From Paenibacillus xylanilyticus (GTDB lineage Bacteria; Bacillota; Bacilli; Paenibacillales; Paenibacillaceae), in the NCBI RefSeq assembly GCF_009664365.1, contig NZ_CP044310.1:4281001-4345000 (forward strand): DNA of 64,000 nucleotides, written 5' to 3'. This document shows, piece after piece, positions 51,962-59,742 of this stretch. Every line of letters starts with the position of its first letter. Position 1 is the first letter of the stretch. Made by a program: the position numbers and the translations under genes. The notes beneath the pieces were generated by a model. It had not been told where the DNA came from, searched no databases, and saw nothing but the letters and a program-made list of their open reading frames with translations.

Positions 51962-52822
51962 ATGTTTATTAGTCCGATGTTACTCGAAAAGGCGGACGCA
52001 CCGTTTTCGGATTCGCGCTATCTGTTCGAGCCGAAAATCGACGGCCACCGCCTAATATTTTCGCAAACTGACGGAGAAGTCCGTTTATATACGCGTCACA
52101 ATAACGATTGCACGCGGCAGTATCCCGAAATTGCTGCAGCCCGCTTCGATCACGACGTTATCCTTGACGGTGAAATCGCGTGTGTTAACCCGGCGAATGG
52201 CGTCTCGGACTTTGAGGCGGTAATGTCCCGCTTCTCCGCGCGTAAAGCCGATAAGATACGCAATCTCACCGTAACAAACCCGGCCACATTCGCCGTATTC
52301 GACGTGCTACGGTATAAAGACGCTGATGTACGGAGCTTACCGCTAATCGAGCGCAAGGACATTCTCGCGGGTCTGACGATGCCTAACGCAAGCATGGGAG
52401 TAGTTCCTTACGTTGAGGGCGCCGGCGAAGCGCTATTTACGCAAATTGAAGCGCGCGAAATGGAGGGCGTAGTCGCCAAACGCAAGGACAGCGCGTATGT
52501 AAGTCGCCGCTCTCCGGATTGGCGCAAGATTATTAACTGGACGTATGCCGACGTATTCATTACGGGATATCGGAAAGGTGAGTTCGGATGGCTTGCGGGA
52601 GTGGCGGACGAATCCGCTAAAGTACGTCCTGCCGGCATTATCGAGTTCGGCGCGTCACCAACGCATAAGAAGGCGTTCTATGGCGTGAGCAAATCGATCG
52701 TATCCGGCGAGGACAGCGAGTTTGTGTACGTTGAGCCACGGATTAGAGCTCGCGTTAAGATGCGGAACTGGACCAAAGCGGGAATGCTGCGGACTCCGGT
52801 ATTCTGCGAGTTTATAGTTTAG
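51962..52822 (+). CDS. ATP-dependent DNA ligase
   Basis: A 286-residue ligase core. The nucleotide-binding lysine is in FEPKIDGHRLI (K-x-D-G-x-R), followed by LDGEIAC, FAVFDVLRY, EGVVAKRKDS and WRKIINW. This covers motifs I to V; a partial OB fold follows. It resembles LigD-type ligase domains and small phage ligases. The ribosome site GAGTGAGGTG overlaps a hairpin that may end the DUF5677 transcript. Host ligation usually depends on NAD-type LigA, so this is phage-specific. Confidence 0.85.
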   Translation: MFISPMLLEKADAPFSDSRYLFEPKIDGHRLIFSQTDGEVRLYTRHNNDCTRQYPEIAAARFDHDVILDGEIACVNPANGVSDFEAVMSRFSARKADKIRNLTVTNPATFAVFDVLRYKDADVRSLPLIERKDILAGLTMPNASMGVVPYVEGAGEALFTQIEAREMEGVVAKRKDSAYVSRRSPDWRKIINWTYADVFITGYRKGEFGWLAGVADESAKVRPAGIIEFGASPTHKKAFYGVSKSIVSGEDSEFVYVEPRIRARVKMRNWTKAGMLRTPVFCEFIV

Positions 52823-52867
52823 CGGAAGAGGCCGGAGTTATTACGGTCTTTTTAAGTGTCCCCTAGA

Positions 52868-53605
52868 TCAACTAAGCAGAGGTATTAGTCTCTTCGTGAC
52901 ATTGGAGGAACCTTCGTAAATCTCCTCTAGAGTACTTAGTACAGGTCTTCTAATGTCGACGAAAACTATGTCATTGGAGAGATTGATTTCCATATTTATA
53001 ACTGCTGGGTGGTTATCTAGATCTTCGCTCGTAATTTGACTCCCACCTAAATCGAACAGAACAGTACCTTTTGGCATTACAAAGGTAGAGTCCTTCATGA
53101 TAATTGAAGTTCCTCCAAATTTGACATGAAGGTCTTTCGCGTACAAAGTTTCCTGGTTTGATTGCACTGTAAGATGTCGATGCTTGCTCCCATTATTAAG
53201 ATTACGTAGCGCGTATATCCATGTTTTGTTGTACGGGGTACTGAAGCACTGTGCGTCTCTCAGAACATCAACAATATCAGGAGAATTCTTTTTCAAATCC
53301 GGAAAGGTATCCTTCACAGCTTTGTTGAAGCTTTTTCTCGTGGGTTTGGAGGGAAATTGAACTTTGTGCTCCAGGTCTTTTACTCTGTCTTCAGAGAGTC
53401 CTGGTTTACATTTTTCGGTAAAGATATCCCATGCTAAATAATCGAGTGCTGAGCGACAACTGTTCAGGAAGTCATTTGTGTCTCCTGGAAGCTCCGGGTC
53501 AATCAAACCAGACTTAAGCGAGGAATTATACCTTTCTGAGACAGTCTTCAATTGTTTCTCAGCTCTTTTTAATAATACAATTGCATCAGCTATCGAACGT
53601 CTCAC
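52868..53605 (-). CDS. Hypothetical HEPN-like cargo protein
   Basis: A 245-residue protein. The segment SCRSALDYLAWDIF followed by a charged stretch and NNGSKHRHL resembles HEPN-like or abortive-infection type helical proteins, but the R-x4-6-H motif is only loosely met. Lies antisense to the ligase run. It overlaps the next upstream gene by four bases. Function unknown. Confidence 0.55.
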   Translation of the reverse strand: MRRSIADAIVLLKRAEKQLKTVSERYNSSLKSGLIDPELPGDTNDFLNSCRSALDYLAWDIFTEKCKPGLSEDRVKDLEHKVQFPSKPTRKSFNKAVKDTFPDLKKNSPDIVDVLRDAQCFSTPYNKTWIYALRNLNNGSKHRHLTVQSNQETLYAKDLHVKFGGTSIIMKDSTFVMPKGTVLFDLGGSQITSEDLDNHPAVINMEINLSNDIVFVDIRRPVLSTLEEIYEGSSNVTKRLIPLLS

Positions 53606-53916
53606 TTCGCACCTCCCGCATATTTAAACGTACAGACTCCGCGCATATAACGTTCACCCTTTACCGCAACGCTCATTTCCGTAATATCCTCGATCACACC
53701 GCTGCCAACGAGCTCCGCGCCGATAAATATAACGATGGGCGTCCGGTCCATTTGCGCGGTATAAAGTTGGATATCGGAGGCTAGCGGACGTAAGAGCCGC
53801 GACTTGGAGCGTATGAAACGTTTGTTAGTGCGCATATAGACGTAGTCCTTTCGTTGTGGATTACGTAAATACTTCGACAAAATGGCGGAAATTTCCTGCA
53901 AATCTGTTAAGAACAT
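53602..53916 (-). CDS. Hypothetical phage protein
   Basis: A 104-residue basic protein (MFLTDLQEISAILSKYLRN ... VCTFKYAGGAK). A beta-rich C terminus and an N-terminal helix are seen; no family. It precedes and overlaps the HEPN-like gene. Confidence 0.5.
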   Translation of the reverse strand: MFLTDLQEISAILSKYLRNPQRKDYVYMRTNKRFIRSKSRLLRPLASDIQLYTAQMDRTPIVIFIGAELVGSGVIEDITEMSVAVKGERYMRGVCTFKYAGGAK

Positions 53917-53959
53917 TGGTCTAGATTCTAGGTTTGTAGCACATCAGTAGAGTATTCAT

Positions 53960-54036
53960 TTGACTTAGGACTAATAAGAATAGTATAATCCATAAAAAGA
54001 TTTCTTTTTAGATTTCTTTATAGATATCTTTTAAGC
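53960..54036 (+). promoter_or_regulatory. Plus-strand promoter followed by tandem AT-rich repeats
   Basis: TTGACT (53960-53965), 18 bases, then TATAAT (53984-53989). Directly after it, three 12-base near-repeats of the type TAGATTTCTTTA run to about 54033. A second promoter of the same type with similar words follows at 55555. The repeats lie over the transcription start, so they could be operators. Confidence 0.65.
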
Positions 54037-54071
54037 CTTCTTATTAATTTTTTTAAACGGAGTGTTATTAA

Positions 54072-54608
54072 ATGAATAAACCTACACCTGATTATATAAG
54101 AGACGTAGCTGTTTCTATCCTACGTGATTTTGAAATGGGCATAAAGCAATCAGACCTGTGGCGTGAAGTGGAAACATTTTTAGTCGACTCTGATTATGTA
54201 GTGAATCAGCATACAATTAAAAATGCATTATGGGATTTAGAGGCGCACAGAGATGTTTTGAAGGTGAAGAGATCGTCTAATAACGTTGAGTTGTTTCCTA
54301 TTAGAGATGATCAAACTGAAGAATACGATTATGACGAAGCTTGGGAAGAGTCTGTTAATGATAGAGCCATAGGTTCATTACGTAACCTATCAGGTATGTT
54401 AACAGCAGTATCAGTTGAAATTCAAAACTCAAGCATTCGTGCAAAATTAGCAGAAACACAGTCTTTTTACATGAAACATTACTCTCCGGAGGCGGTTGAA
54501 GCAATAACAAATTTAGAAATAGCACTTGAATTAATGGAAAAAAGCTTCAACAAATTCAAAAAATTAAAAGGGGAATGGAGCATAGATTCAAGAAAGATTC
54601 AACCATGA
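54072..54608 (+). CDS. Hypothetical protein (cargo)
   Basis: A 178-residue protein with a winged-helix-like N-terminal half (SDLWREVETFLVDSDYVVNQ then NALWDLEAHRDVLKV) and a helical C-terminal half. The ribosome site is weak (GGAGTG). It lies under the promoter at 53960. No family assigned. Confidence 0.55.
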   Translation: MNKPTPDYIRDVAVSILRDFEMGIKQSDLWREVETFLVDSDYVVNQHTIKNALWDLEAHRDVLKVKRSSNNVELFPIRDDQTEEYDYDEAWEESVNDRAIGSLRNLSGMLTAVSVEIQNSSIRAKLAETQSFYMKHYSPEAVEAITNLEIALELMEKSFNKFKKLKGEWSIDSRKIQP

Positions 54609-54647
54609 AATTAATTCATAAGCGCGCTTGGAAGGAGGTGAATATAA

Positions 54648-54758
54648 ATGAGTACATATGAGTCGCTAACGGTTATGCTCAACTTTGGGTCACTAATTCT
54701 AACTCTACTTGCCTTTATCATTTCAATTTTAGCTTTTATGAACGCGAAAAAGCGGTAG
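54648..54758 (+). CDS. Type I toxin-like membrane peptide (holin-like toxin family)
   Basis: A 36-residue peptide: MSTYESLTVMLNFGSLILT, one membrane helix, then NAKKR. A strong GGAAGGAGGTGAATATAA site precedes it. This is the TxpA/BsrG/holin-like toxin layout of Firmicute type I systems. A hairpin GCGGTAGC/GCTACCGC (54752-54783) overlaps the stop codon. A convergent antisense RNA would be the antitoxin; it cannot be seen directly. Confidence 0.7.
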   Translation: MSTYESLTVMLNFGSLILTLLAFIISILAFMNAKKR

Positions 54759-54783
54759 CCTCCCGACCAAGAGCAGCTACCGC
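54752..54783. terminator. Hairpin overlapping the toxin stop codon
   Basis: GCGGTAGC and GCTACCGC form a perfect eight-base stem. There is no T run, so it may be an RNA pairing or stability element rather than a terminator. Confidence 0.55.
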
Positions 54784-54835
54784 AGTCACTATTCAATAAT
54801 TATCTTAACTCTTGCTCTCAACAGACGCAAGACCT

Positions 54836-54870
54836 AAGACGTAGTTATTCCGTAGCTACGTCTTTTCTTT
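54836..54870 (+). terminator. Terminator downstream of the toxin gene
   Basis: AAGACGTAG and CTACGTCTT form a perfect nine-base stem followed by TTTCTTTG. Confidence 0.7.
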
Positions 54871-54872
54871 GT

Positions 54873-55310
54873 CTAATCCGGTTGTACCGTCTCAAAAGGC
54901 CGCTCGCCGCGCAACCGCTCAGGCACCGTCGGGTCAACGTATTGATCCGTATTCAATCCGAGATACTTCCGCATTAAAACGCCAGCCTCCGCCGCCATCA
55001 TCGACCACCGTATCCGCATCTCCGCTTGGTAGCCGCGACATTTATAACGCGCAGTTACTCCGTCGCCGTCCGTCACCTCTTCGTAAACTTTGATGCCGCG
55101 TTGGCGGAAGCCTTTGCGTACCTCGTAGATGTCTGCGGTGAGTTTGCGTTGGGCCTCCGCAATTGCGTCGACATACGGGCCGGGCGTCTTGAGCGTTGCG
55201 TTGATGAGCGCGATATCCCGTTCGAATGCGGATAATACGCGCGGGAGGATGATATGCGATTTGATTAGCGTGAGGTCTTCGTTATTCATATCGATCATAT
55301 TCCGTTTCAT
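54873..55310 (-). CDS. SOS-box-controlled phage protein
   Basis: A 145-residue protein (MKRNMIDMNNEDLTLIKS ... RPFETVQPD), basic and helical in the middle (YKCRGYQAEMRIRW). No family assigned. A LexA/DinR box lies 11 bases upstream of the ATG, over the transcription start, so it should be induced by DNA damage along with the prophage. Confidence 0.65.
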   Translation of the reverse strand: MKRNMIDMNNEDLTLIKSHIILPRVLSAFERDIALINATLKTPGPYVDAIAEAQRKLTADIYEVRKGFRQRGIKVYEEVTDGDGVTARYKCRGYQAEMRIRWSMMAAEAGVLMRKYLGLNTDQYVDPTVPERLRGERPFETVQPD

Positions 55311-55320
55311 CTCCGTTTGT

Positions 55321-55365
55321 AGAACGTTTGTTCTTAGTATAGCGCGGAATCGGCGGATTATACAA
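55321..55365 (-). promoter_or_regulatory. Promoter with LexA (DinR) box
   Basis: On the minus strand TTGTAT (55365-55360), 18 bases, TATACT (55341-55336), then AGAACAAACGTTCT (55334-55321). The last is GAAC-N4-GTTC, the Bacillus SOS operator. It lies directly after the -10. Confidence 0.75.
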
Positions 55366-55978
55366 GCGGACTAAAGTTCCCCACGTGGGGCTGTACCAGA
55401 CGCAACATTTCTGCGCGGTTGCGGATCGCAACTCTCAGGGGCGATTTAACCGTGTTCACAATCGCAGACATTGACGAAAATCCATTTTTATGTATTATAG
55501 TGCAAATAAACATTACCAATTCGAGGCGCCGCGCAATCAGTTAGATATACCCTATTGACTTTTTCTTCGGCATGTGTATAATAAAGATCTTTTAAAGACT
55601 TTAAAGATTTAAGATCTTTTACTCAGTTATTCACTACGTTCATAACTTCGTACGCCCCGATAACAAGTGATCGTGTCGTAACAATGGGCATCACACATAG
55701 AATAGCGCGGCAGAACTAAAGAAAAAGACAATACGGTCCGCCTCGCCGCCCCTCCCATCGAGCCCCTCCGTATCCGCCTCGTGGAATATCCGTAAAATTA
55801 CCGTGGAATTAGACGTTCAAATAGAGTGCGAGGGTATTCGTTAGGGTCGACGTATGTACGCCGTAATTTCACGTGAATTTTACGGGAAGTGCAAAGAGGC
55901 TAAAATTCTTGCGAAGGCATTAACGGCTGGAAACAACGGATTGATATCGTATGTATAATAGTGCAAATAGAGATTGAG
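55366..55978. other. 613-base non-coding region near attR
   Basis: No supported gene. Contains the palindrome CCCCACGTGGGG (55379-55390), a near-identical pair ATGTATTATAGTGCAAATA (55490-55508) and ATGTATAATAGTGCAAATA (55951-55969), and a plus-strand promoter at 55555-55582 with no gene after it. The second pair member lies just past the 3' end of integrase 2 and points at it. Confidence 0.55.
55555..55620 (+). promoter_or_regulatory. Orphan plus-strand promoter with AT-rich repeats
   Basis: TTGACT (55555-55560), 16 bases, TATAAT (55577-55582). It is followed at once by AAAGATCTTTTAAAGAC and related words to 55620, ending in an AAGATCTTTT inverted arm. No open frame follows on this strand; the transcript could be a small RNA. 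Confidence 0.6.
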
Positions 55979-57025
55979 TCACCCCTTCCGCTTAGTCTTT
56001 CGCGGCTTATTCAATGGCTTGATTATATCGTTAATTGGCGCGTAAAGTTCATGCTGCGCCTTCAACGCCTTATCAGACGGATTTGTATATTTCATAACCA
56101 TCCGCATGTCTGCGTGACCTAAAATGCCAGCTAGATGGCGTAGATCTCCTCCATTTTCAATAAATAATGTGGCCCCGGAATAGCGGAACAGGTGGGGAGT
56201 AATTCGGATGTTAAGGCCTGCTTTCTTCGCGTGTTGTTTGATACGGTCGCGCAGTCTCGTTGGATTTAACCTGGAGCCATAATTATTAAGAATTAGATAT
56301 TCGTTATCAAAATCCGCGTTCTCTTTAATTAGCTCTTTAATTAGACGTAAGGTACGCTTTGATACGGGCACATAGCGTCCACGCCTCGTCTTAACAACGT
56401 TCTCATCAAAGTAGATCATTCCGAGTTTAAAATCGATATCCGTTTCCCTTATCGACAGTAATTCGCCAACACGTCCAAATGTATCAATTAGTATGTACAT
56501 AGCTACAAGATCCCGGAGGCCCGCGTAAGTCTTCACATTGGGTGCATCCAGTAGTAATTGCATTTCCTCAATCGTAAGTATTCTCACTTTCTTTTTTGGT
56601 TCAGGTATTTTACCTATCCTCGCGGTAGGGTCAAAGTCAACCACTCCCTCCCTAAGCAGAAAAGTGAACATGGTTTTGAGCATCTTCATCTTCGTATTAA
56701 CTGTGACCGGAGACAGACCGATCGTCTTTTCTGCGTCTGACTTGTGCGCATGGCCCTCGAATCGAGGTTTACTATGTAGCATCCAATGCATGTATGAACG
56801 CAAGACATCGGTAGTGATCGCGGTAAATGACCGCTCTAAGTCGTTCATAGCCAAGTAATCGCAAAAATGGCGGTAATACTCATCGTATTGTTCTAACGTA
56901 CGCGATGAACGGCCCTCCGCTGCTTTAGCGTTGCGGTAAATTTCAAATAAATCATCAAGCTGCTTGTCAGCCCCTCTAACACCTCTCACAAATTTATACT
57001 TCTTTCCTGTTCTTATGTCTCCCAT
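55979..57025 (-). CDS. Tyrosine integrase 2 (right end)
   Basis: A 348-residue recombinase with the N-terminal core-binding domain (about 20-130) and catalytic residues R185 (FGRVGELL), K212, H278-x-x-R281 (PHLFRYSG), H304 (LGHAD) and Y313 (MKYTNP). The C terminus LKAQHELYAPINDI resembles that of integrase 1. AGGAGGCAGC precedes ATG. It lies next to attR and points into the prophage. Which of the two enzymes acts at spo0A is not known. Confidence 0.9.
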   Translation of the reverse strand: MGDIRTGKKYKFVRGVRGADKQLDDLFEIYRNAKAAEGRSSRTLEQYDEYYRHFCDYLAMNDLERSFTAITTDVLRSYMHWMLHSKPRFEGHAHKSDAEKTIGLSPVTVNTKMKMLKTMFTFLLREGVVDFDPTARIGKIPEPKKKVRILTIEEMQLLLDAPNVKTYAGLRDLVAMYILIDTFGRVGELLSIRETDIDFKLGMIYFDENVVKTRRGRYVPVSKRTLRLIKELIKENADFDNEYLILNNYGSRLNPTRLRDRIKQHAKKAGLNIRITPHLFRYSGATLFIENGGDLRHLAGILGHADMRMVMKYTNPSDKALKAQHELYAPINDIIKPLNKPRKTKRKG

Positions 57026-57149
57026 GCTGCCTCCTGTTTATTCGCATCCCAAAAAATCAGACCTTTTCTGTAGCTTACCAAAGTATATACTCCATCTTTT
57101 AATAAAAGTTCTCTAAACAACAGATATTCGATATCGTTTATCGTATTCT

Positions 57150-57194
57150 AAATAATAATAAAATAAAAGCGCACATCCCCGAAGAGACGCCCGC
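57150..57194 (-). terminator. Phage-borne replacement terminator for spo0A
   Basis: On the minus strand GCGGGCGTCTC, a TTCG loop and GGGATGTGCGC form an eleven-pair stem (one mismatch, some G-U) followed by TTTTATTTTATTATT. It lies about 200 bases after the spo0A stop codon and before integrase 2. It should stop spo0A transcripts. Confidence 0.7.
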
Positions 57195-57253
57195 CTGATT
57201 GTTTGTATTTGTACGCACATTGCGTTATTATGTTTATCAGCTAAATGACCGAT

Positions 57254-57357
57254 AAGTTTACGCTAAATTAGCGCGTGGAATCCAACAGTTTAACGGAACA
57301 ACGACCGCATAGTTTATCGGAACCCCGCGACCAACGGCCGATAAGTTTACGCGAACA
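57254..57357 (+). repeat. Right cluster of arm-type repeats
   Basis: Four copies of the AAGTTTATCGGAACA-type motif at 57254-57268, 57286-57300, 57310-57324 and 57343-57357, all in one direction and spaced 32, 24 and 33 bases. Same motif and direction as the left cluster. Confidence 0.7.
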
Positions 57358-57396
57358 ATCGTTCTAGTCACCGTCTGGAAACGTTGATCCACCAGG

Positions 57397-57458
57397 CTTT
57401 CAAGACACCTTATGCTCGATTCTCAGCTTGTCGGCAACCATAGCGATAAATTCGGAGT
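57397..57458. repeat. attR core, 62-bp spo0A 3' end
   Basis: Identical to 18201-18262. Holds the last codons and TGA of the working spo0A gene. Confidence 0.95.
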
Positions 57459-58218
57459 TCGTCGGTTTCGACTTGCTGATGTTGATCGTGTAACCAAACA
57501 GGTGGCTGATGCTGTCGATGTTTCCGCGTGTCCAGGCCACTTCAATCGCATGGCGGATGGCCCGTTCAACGCGGGACGGCGTTGTTTTGAATTTCTCGGC
57601 AATCGCAGGGTACAGCGTTTTGGTAATCGCACCCAAAATTTCGATATTGTTATATACCATAGTGATGGCTTCACGCAAATACTGATATCCTTTAATATGC
57701 GCAGGAACGCCGATTTCATGTATGATGGACGTGATGCTGGCATCCAAATTTTTGTGTTTGCCCATTGGCACCACATTGGATTTGTTGGTCATAAACATGG
57801 ATGAACCACTGTTCGTGCTTGAAGAGACGGTTGTCTGGGATCCTACAAGCTGGCGAACCCGGTTAGCGAGCACTTCCATGTCAAAAGGTTTGAGGATGTA
57901 ATAAGAAGCTCCGAGCTGCACGGCACGCTGTGTGATGTTCTCTTGACCGAATGCCGTAAGCATGATCACTTTCGGTTGTGGATTCAGGTTCAGGTTGCGC
58001 AGACGCTCCAATACACCAAGCCCATCCAGATGAGGCATAATAATATCCAGAATCAATACATCCGGCACATCACGGCTTTGCTCCAACAACTGCAGTACTT
58101 CTTCCCCGTTGTAGGCAATTCCGGTAACTTCCATATCTTCCTGTTCGGATATATATTCGGCAAGCAAATTCGTAAATTCACGATTATCATCAGCCAGCAA
58201 TACCTCGATTTTTTGCAA
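57400..58218 (-). CDS. spo0A: Sporulation master regulator Spo0A
   Basis: A 272-residue response regulator. Receiver domain 1-125 with the acidic pocket (LLADDN), phosphoacceptor D58 (ILDIIMPH) and K108 region ([10 protein letters not shown]). Linker, then the Spo0A DNA-binding domain ([20 protein letters not shown] ... [18 protein letters not shown]). The start is TTG 58218, eight bases after AAAGGAGG; an in-frame ATG at 58257 lies upstream of that site. The last 20 codons come from the phage repeat and are unchanged. Activated by the phosphorelay, it starts sporulation. Confidence 0.95.
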   Translation of the reverse strand: MQKIEVLLADDNREFTNLLAEYISEQEDMEVTGIAYNGEEVLQLLEQSRDVPDVLILDIIMPHLDGLGVLERLRNLNLNPQPKVIMLTAFGQENITQRAVQLGASYYILKPFDMEVLANRVRQLVGSQTTVSSSTNSGSSMFMTNKSNVVPMGKHKNLDASITSIIHEIGVPAHIKGYQYLREAITMVYNNIEILGAITKTLYPAIAEKFKTTPSRVERAIRHAIEVAWTRGNIDSISHLFGYTINISKSKPTNSEFIAMVADKLRIEHKVS

Positions 58219-58274
58219 AACGGTATCCTCCTTTGGTTTAACCACTGTTTCGTACATTTCCTTACAGGTTAAAT

Positions 58275-58309
58275 TTTCGACACAGGCGAGGAAATTCCTT
58301 CTGTCGAAA
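58275..58309. promoter_or_regulatory. Inverted 0A boxes and likely SigH promoter of spo0A
   Basis: TTTCGACA (58275-58282) and TGTCGAAA (58302-58309) are perfect 0A boxes facing each other. A further box ATTCGACA lies at 58386-58393. Between them, on the minus strand, AGGAATTT (58299-58292) could be the -35 of a SigH-type promoter with GTCGAAA as -10. This is the expected autoregulated promoter region. Confidence 0.7.
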
Positions 58310-58396
58310 ATTATTTTTCTTTATTTTTTTTTCGCATTGCTTTATAATAAATATTTTATTTCATTATGTGATAATTATCTTTTCGATTCGACAAAA

Positions 58397-58428
58397 AATC
58401 TTAAGGCGGTTTACCCGGCCTTAAGATT
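58397..58428 (-). terminator. Terminator of spoIVB
   Basis: On the minus strand AATCTTAAGGC and GCCTTAAGATT form a stem across the spoIVB stop, followed by a T run. Confidence 0.75.
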
Positions 58429-59742
58429 TTTCGCTTTTTCCTTTTTGATCATCACACCGGCATCCTGTAACATCCACTCGATGAAACAGCCGTAACCTGA
58501 TTTAGGATCATTAACAAACACATGTGTCACGGCGCCAATGAGCTTGCCATTCTGAACGATTGGGCTGCCGCTCATTCCCTGAACGATCCCACCCGTTTTA
58601 TCAAGCAGCTTAGGATCTGTAATGCGAAGCACAAGCCCTTTGGTTGCAGGCTCCGATTGATCAGCCACATGCACAATATCGATCGCGAAACGTTCAACCT
58701 GCTGACCCTCGACAACAGTCAAAATTTCTGCCGGTCCTTCCTTCACTTCATGTGAGAAAGCGACAGGAATTCCTTTGGTGTATAAACTGTGATCGGGATT
58801 GTCAGACATCTTACCAAATATGCCAAAAGCCGTATTACGCTCAATATTGCCTAATATTTTGCTTTCTTTAAGAAAATGTGCACGTTTTTCACCCGGATCT
58901 CCGGATTCACTTTTGGATATAGATGTCACATTCGACTGAACAATCTGTCCACTGCCTACAACAATGGATGTTTGAGTATTCATATCCGTAATCACATGCC
59001 CCAAAGCTCCATACACGCCTTGGTCTGGTGCATAGAACGTTAAAGTACCTACTCCAGCCGCAGAATCACGAATGTACAATCCAAGCCTCCAGGCCTGATC
59101 TTCGGCATCGTATGCTGGTGTAAGTCGTGTTTTAACGGTTTCCTTCCCTCGCTGCAATACCACATCGATCCCTTTTTTACTTTTACCCGCTTGCTCTACA
59201 GCTTCAGCAACGCCTGCAACGCCATCCAGACGTTTGCCATTCATATGGGTTATCAGATCCCCAAGTTTAATGCCTGCTGTTTCTCCTGGAGAGACTCTTT
59301 GGTCTCCTTCAGCACGGACCAAGTGATGACCTACAACCAAAATCCCAGCGGACTTTACTTTTACGCCAATGGTTTGACCCCCGGGTACAACTCGCAAATC
59401 CGGAATCACGTTCACATTAACCGTTTTGACCGGAATTTTGCCCCACAGCTTCAAGGTTAATTTCGCTTGTCCTGTCTGCTGGGGATGAAGATGCAATGGC
59501 TGCTGCTTCGTGACATGCACTGCTTGCTCCTGTCCATCTAGACCAACAATATCCGGTCGGTCTACAACGGCGCTGGAAGAAGCCGGTACAGCGAGTCGTA
59601 CATCTGCTTGCCTGCCTGCAAATACCTGCAATTCGTCAGGTAAGGAGGCATAACTCTGCACAGGCTGAATGGCCTGGCTGATTACACATAGAAAGAAGGC
59701 AAATAAAAGACCTAGCAATTTCTTCCTGAGGGGGGAATTCAA
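58411..59742 (-). CDS. spoIVB: SpoIVB serine peptidase (S55)
   Basis: A 443-residue protein starting at TTG 59742. N-terminal signal anchor (LLGLLFAFFLCVISQAI), a PDZ domain (VVGHHLVRAEGD ... GDLITHMNGK), and a C-terminal peptidase domain with catalytic serine in GIVQGMSGSPIVQN. In the forespore it signals pro-SigmaK processing. Order recN-spoIVB-spo0A is conserved in spore formers. Confidence 0.92.
   Translation of the reverse strand: MNSPLRKKLLGLLFAFFLCVISQAIQPVQSYASLPDELQVFAGRQADVRLAVPASSSAVVDRPDIVGLDGQEQAVHVTKQQPLHLHPQQTGQAKLTLKLWGKIPVKTVNVNVIPDLRVVPGGQTIGVKVKSAGILVVGHHLVRAEGDQRVSPGETAGIKLGDLITHMNGKRLDGVAGVAEAVEQAGKSKKGIDVVLQRGKETVKTRLTPAYDAEDQAWRLGLYIRDSAAGVGTLTFYAPDQGVYGALGHVITDMNTQTSIVVGSGQIVQSNVTSISKSESGDPGEKRAHFLKESKILGNIERNTAFGIFGKMSDNPDHSLYTKGIPVAFSHEVKEGPAEILTVVEGQQVERFAIDIVHVADQSEPATKGLVLRITDPKLLDKTGGIVQGMSGSPIVQNGKLIGAVTHVFVNDPKSGYGCFIEWMLQDAGVMIKKEKAKNLKAG

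Larger units (their letters stand above)
18201..57458. mobile_element. Complete siphovirus prophage integrated at the spo0A 3' end
   Basis: Bounded by the 62-bp repeats (core to core 39,196 bp). It holds an inward-facing tyrosine recombinase at each end, a full head and tail gene set (terminases, portal, scaffold, capsid, tail tube, chaperones, tape measure, distal tail, tail-associated protein, spike), lysis genes, and an early/regulatory region. All core structural genes are open, apart from the tape measure, which is split by a group I intron, so it looks intact. Codon and word use (many GCG, CGT, TACG) differs from the host flanks. No tail sheath or baseplate genes are present, which fits a long non-contractile tail. 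Confidence 0.95.

Noticed and set aside
55979..57400. Unchecked spo0A read-through driving integrase 2
   Set aside because: Both genes are on the minus strand and the native terminator is gone, but the phage has its own hairpin with T run at 57150-57194 between them, so free read-through is not supported.
57400..58218. spo0A broken by the prophage
   Set aside because: The 62-bp repeat restores the last codons exactly; the protein has full length and all motifs.
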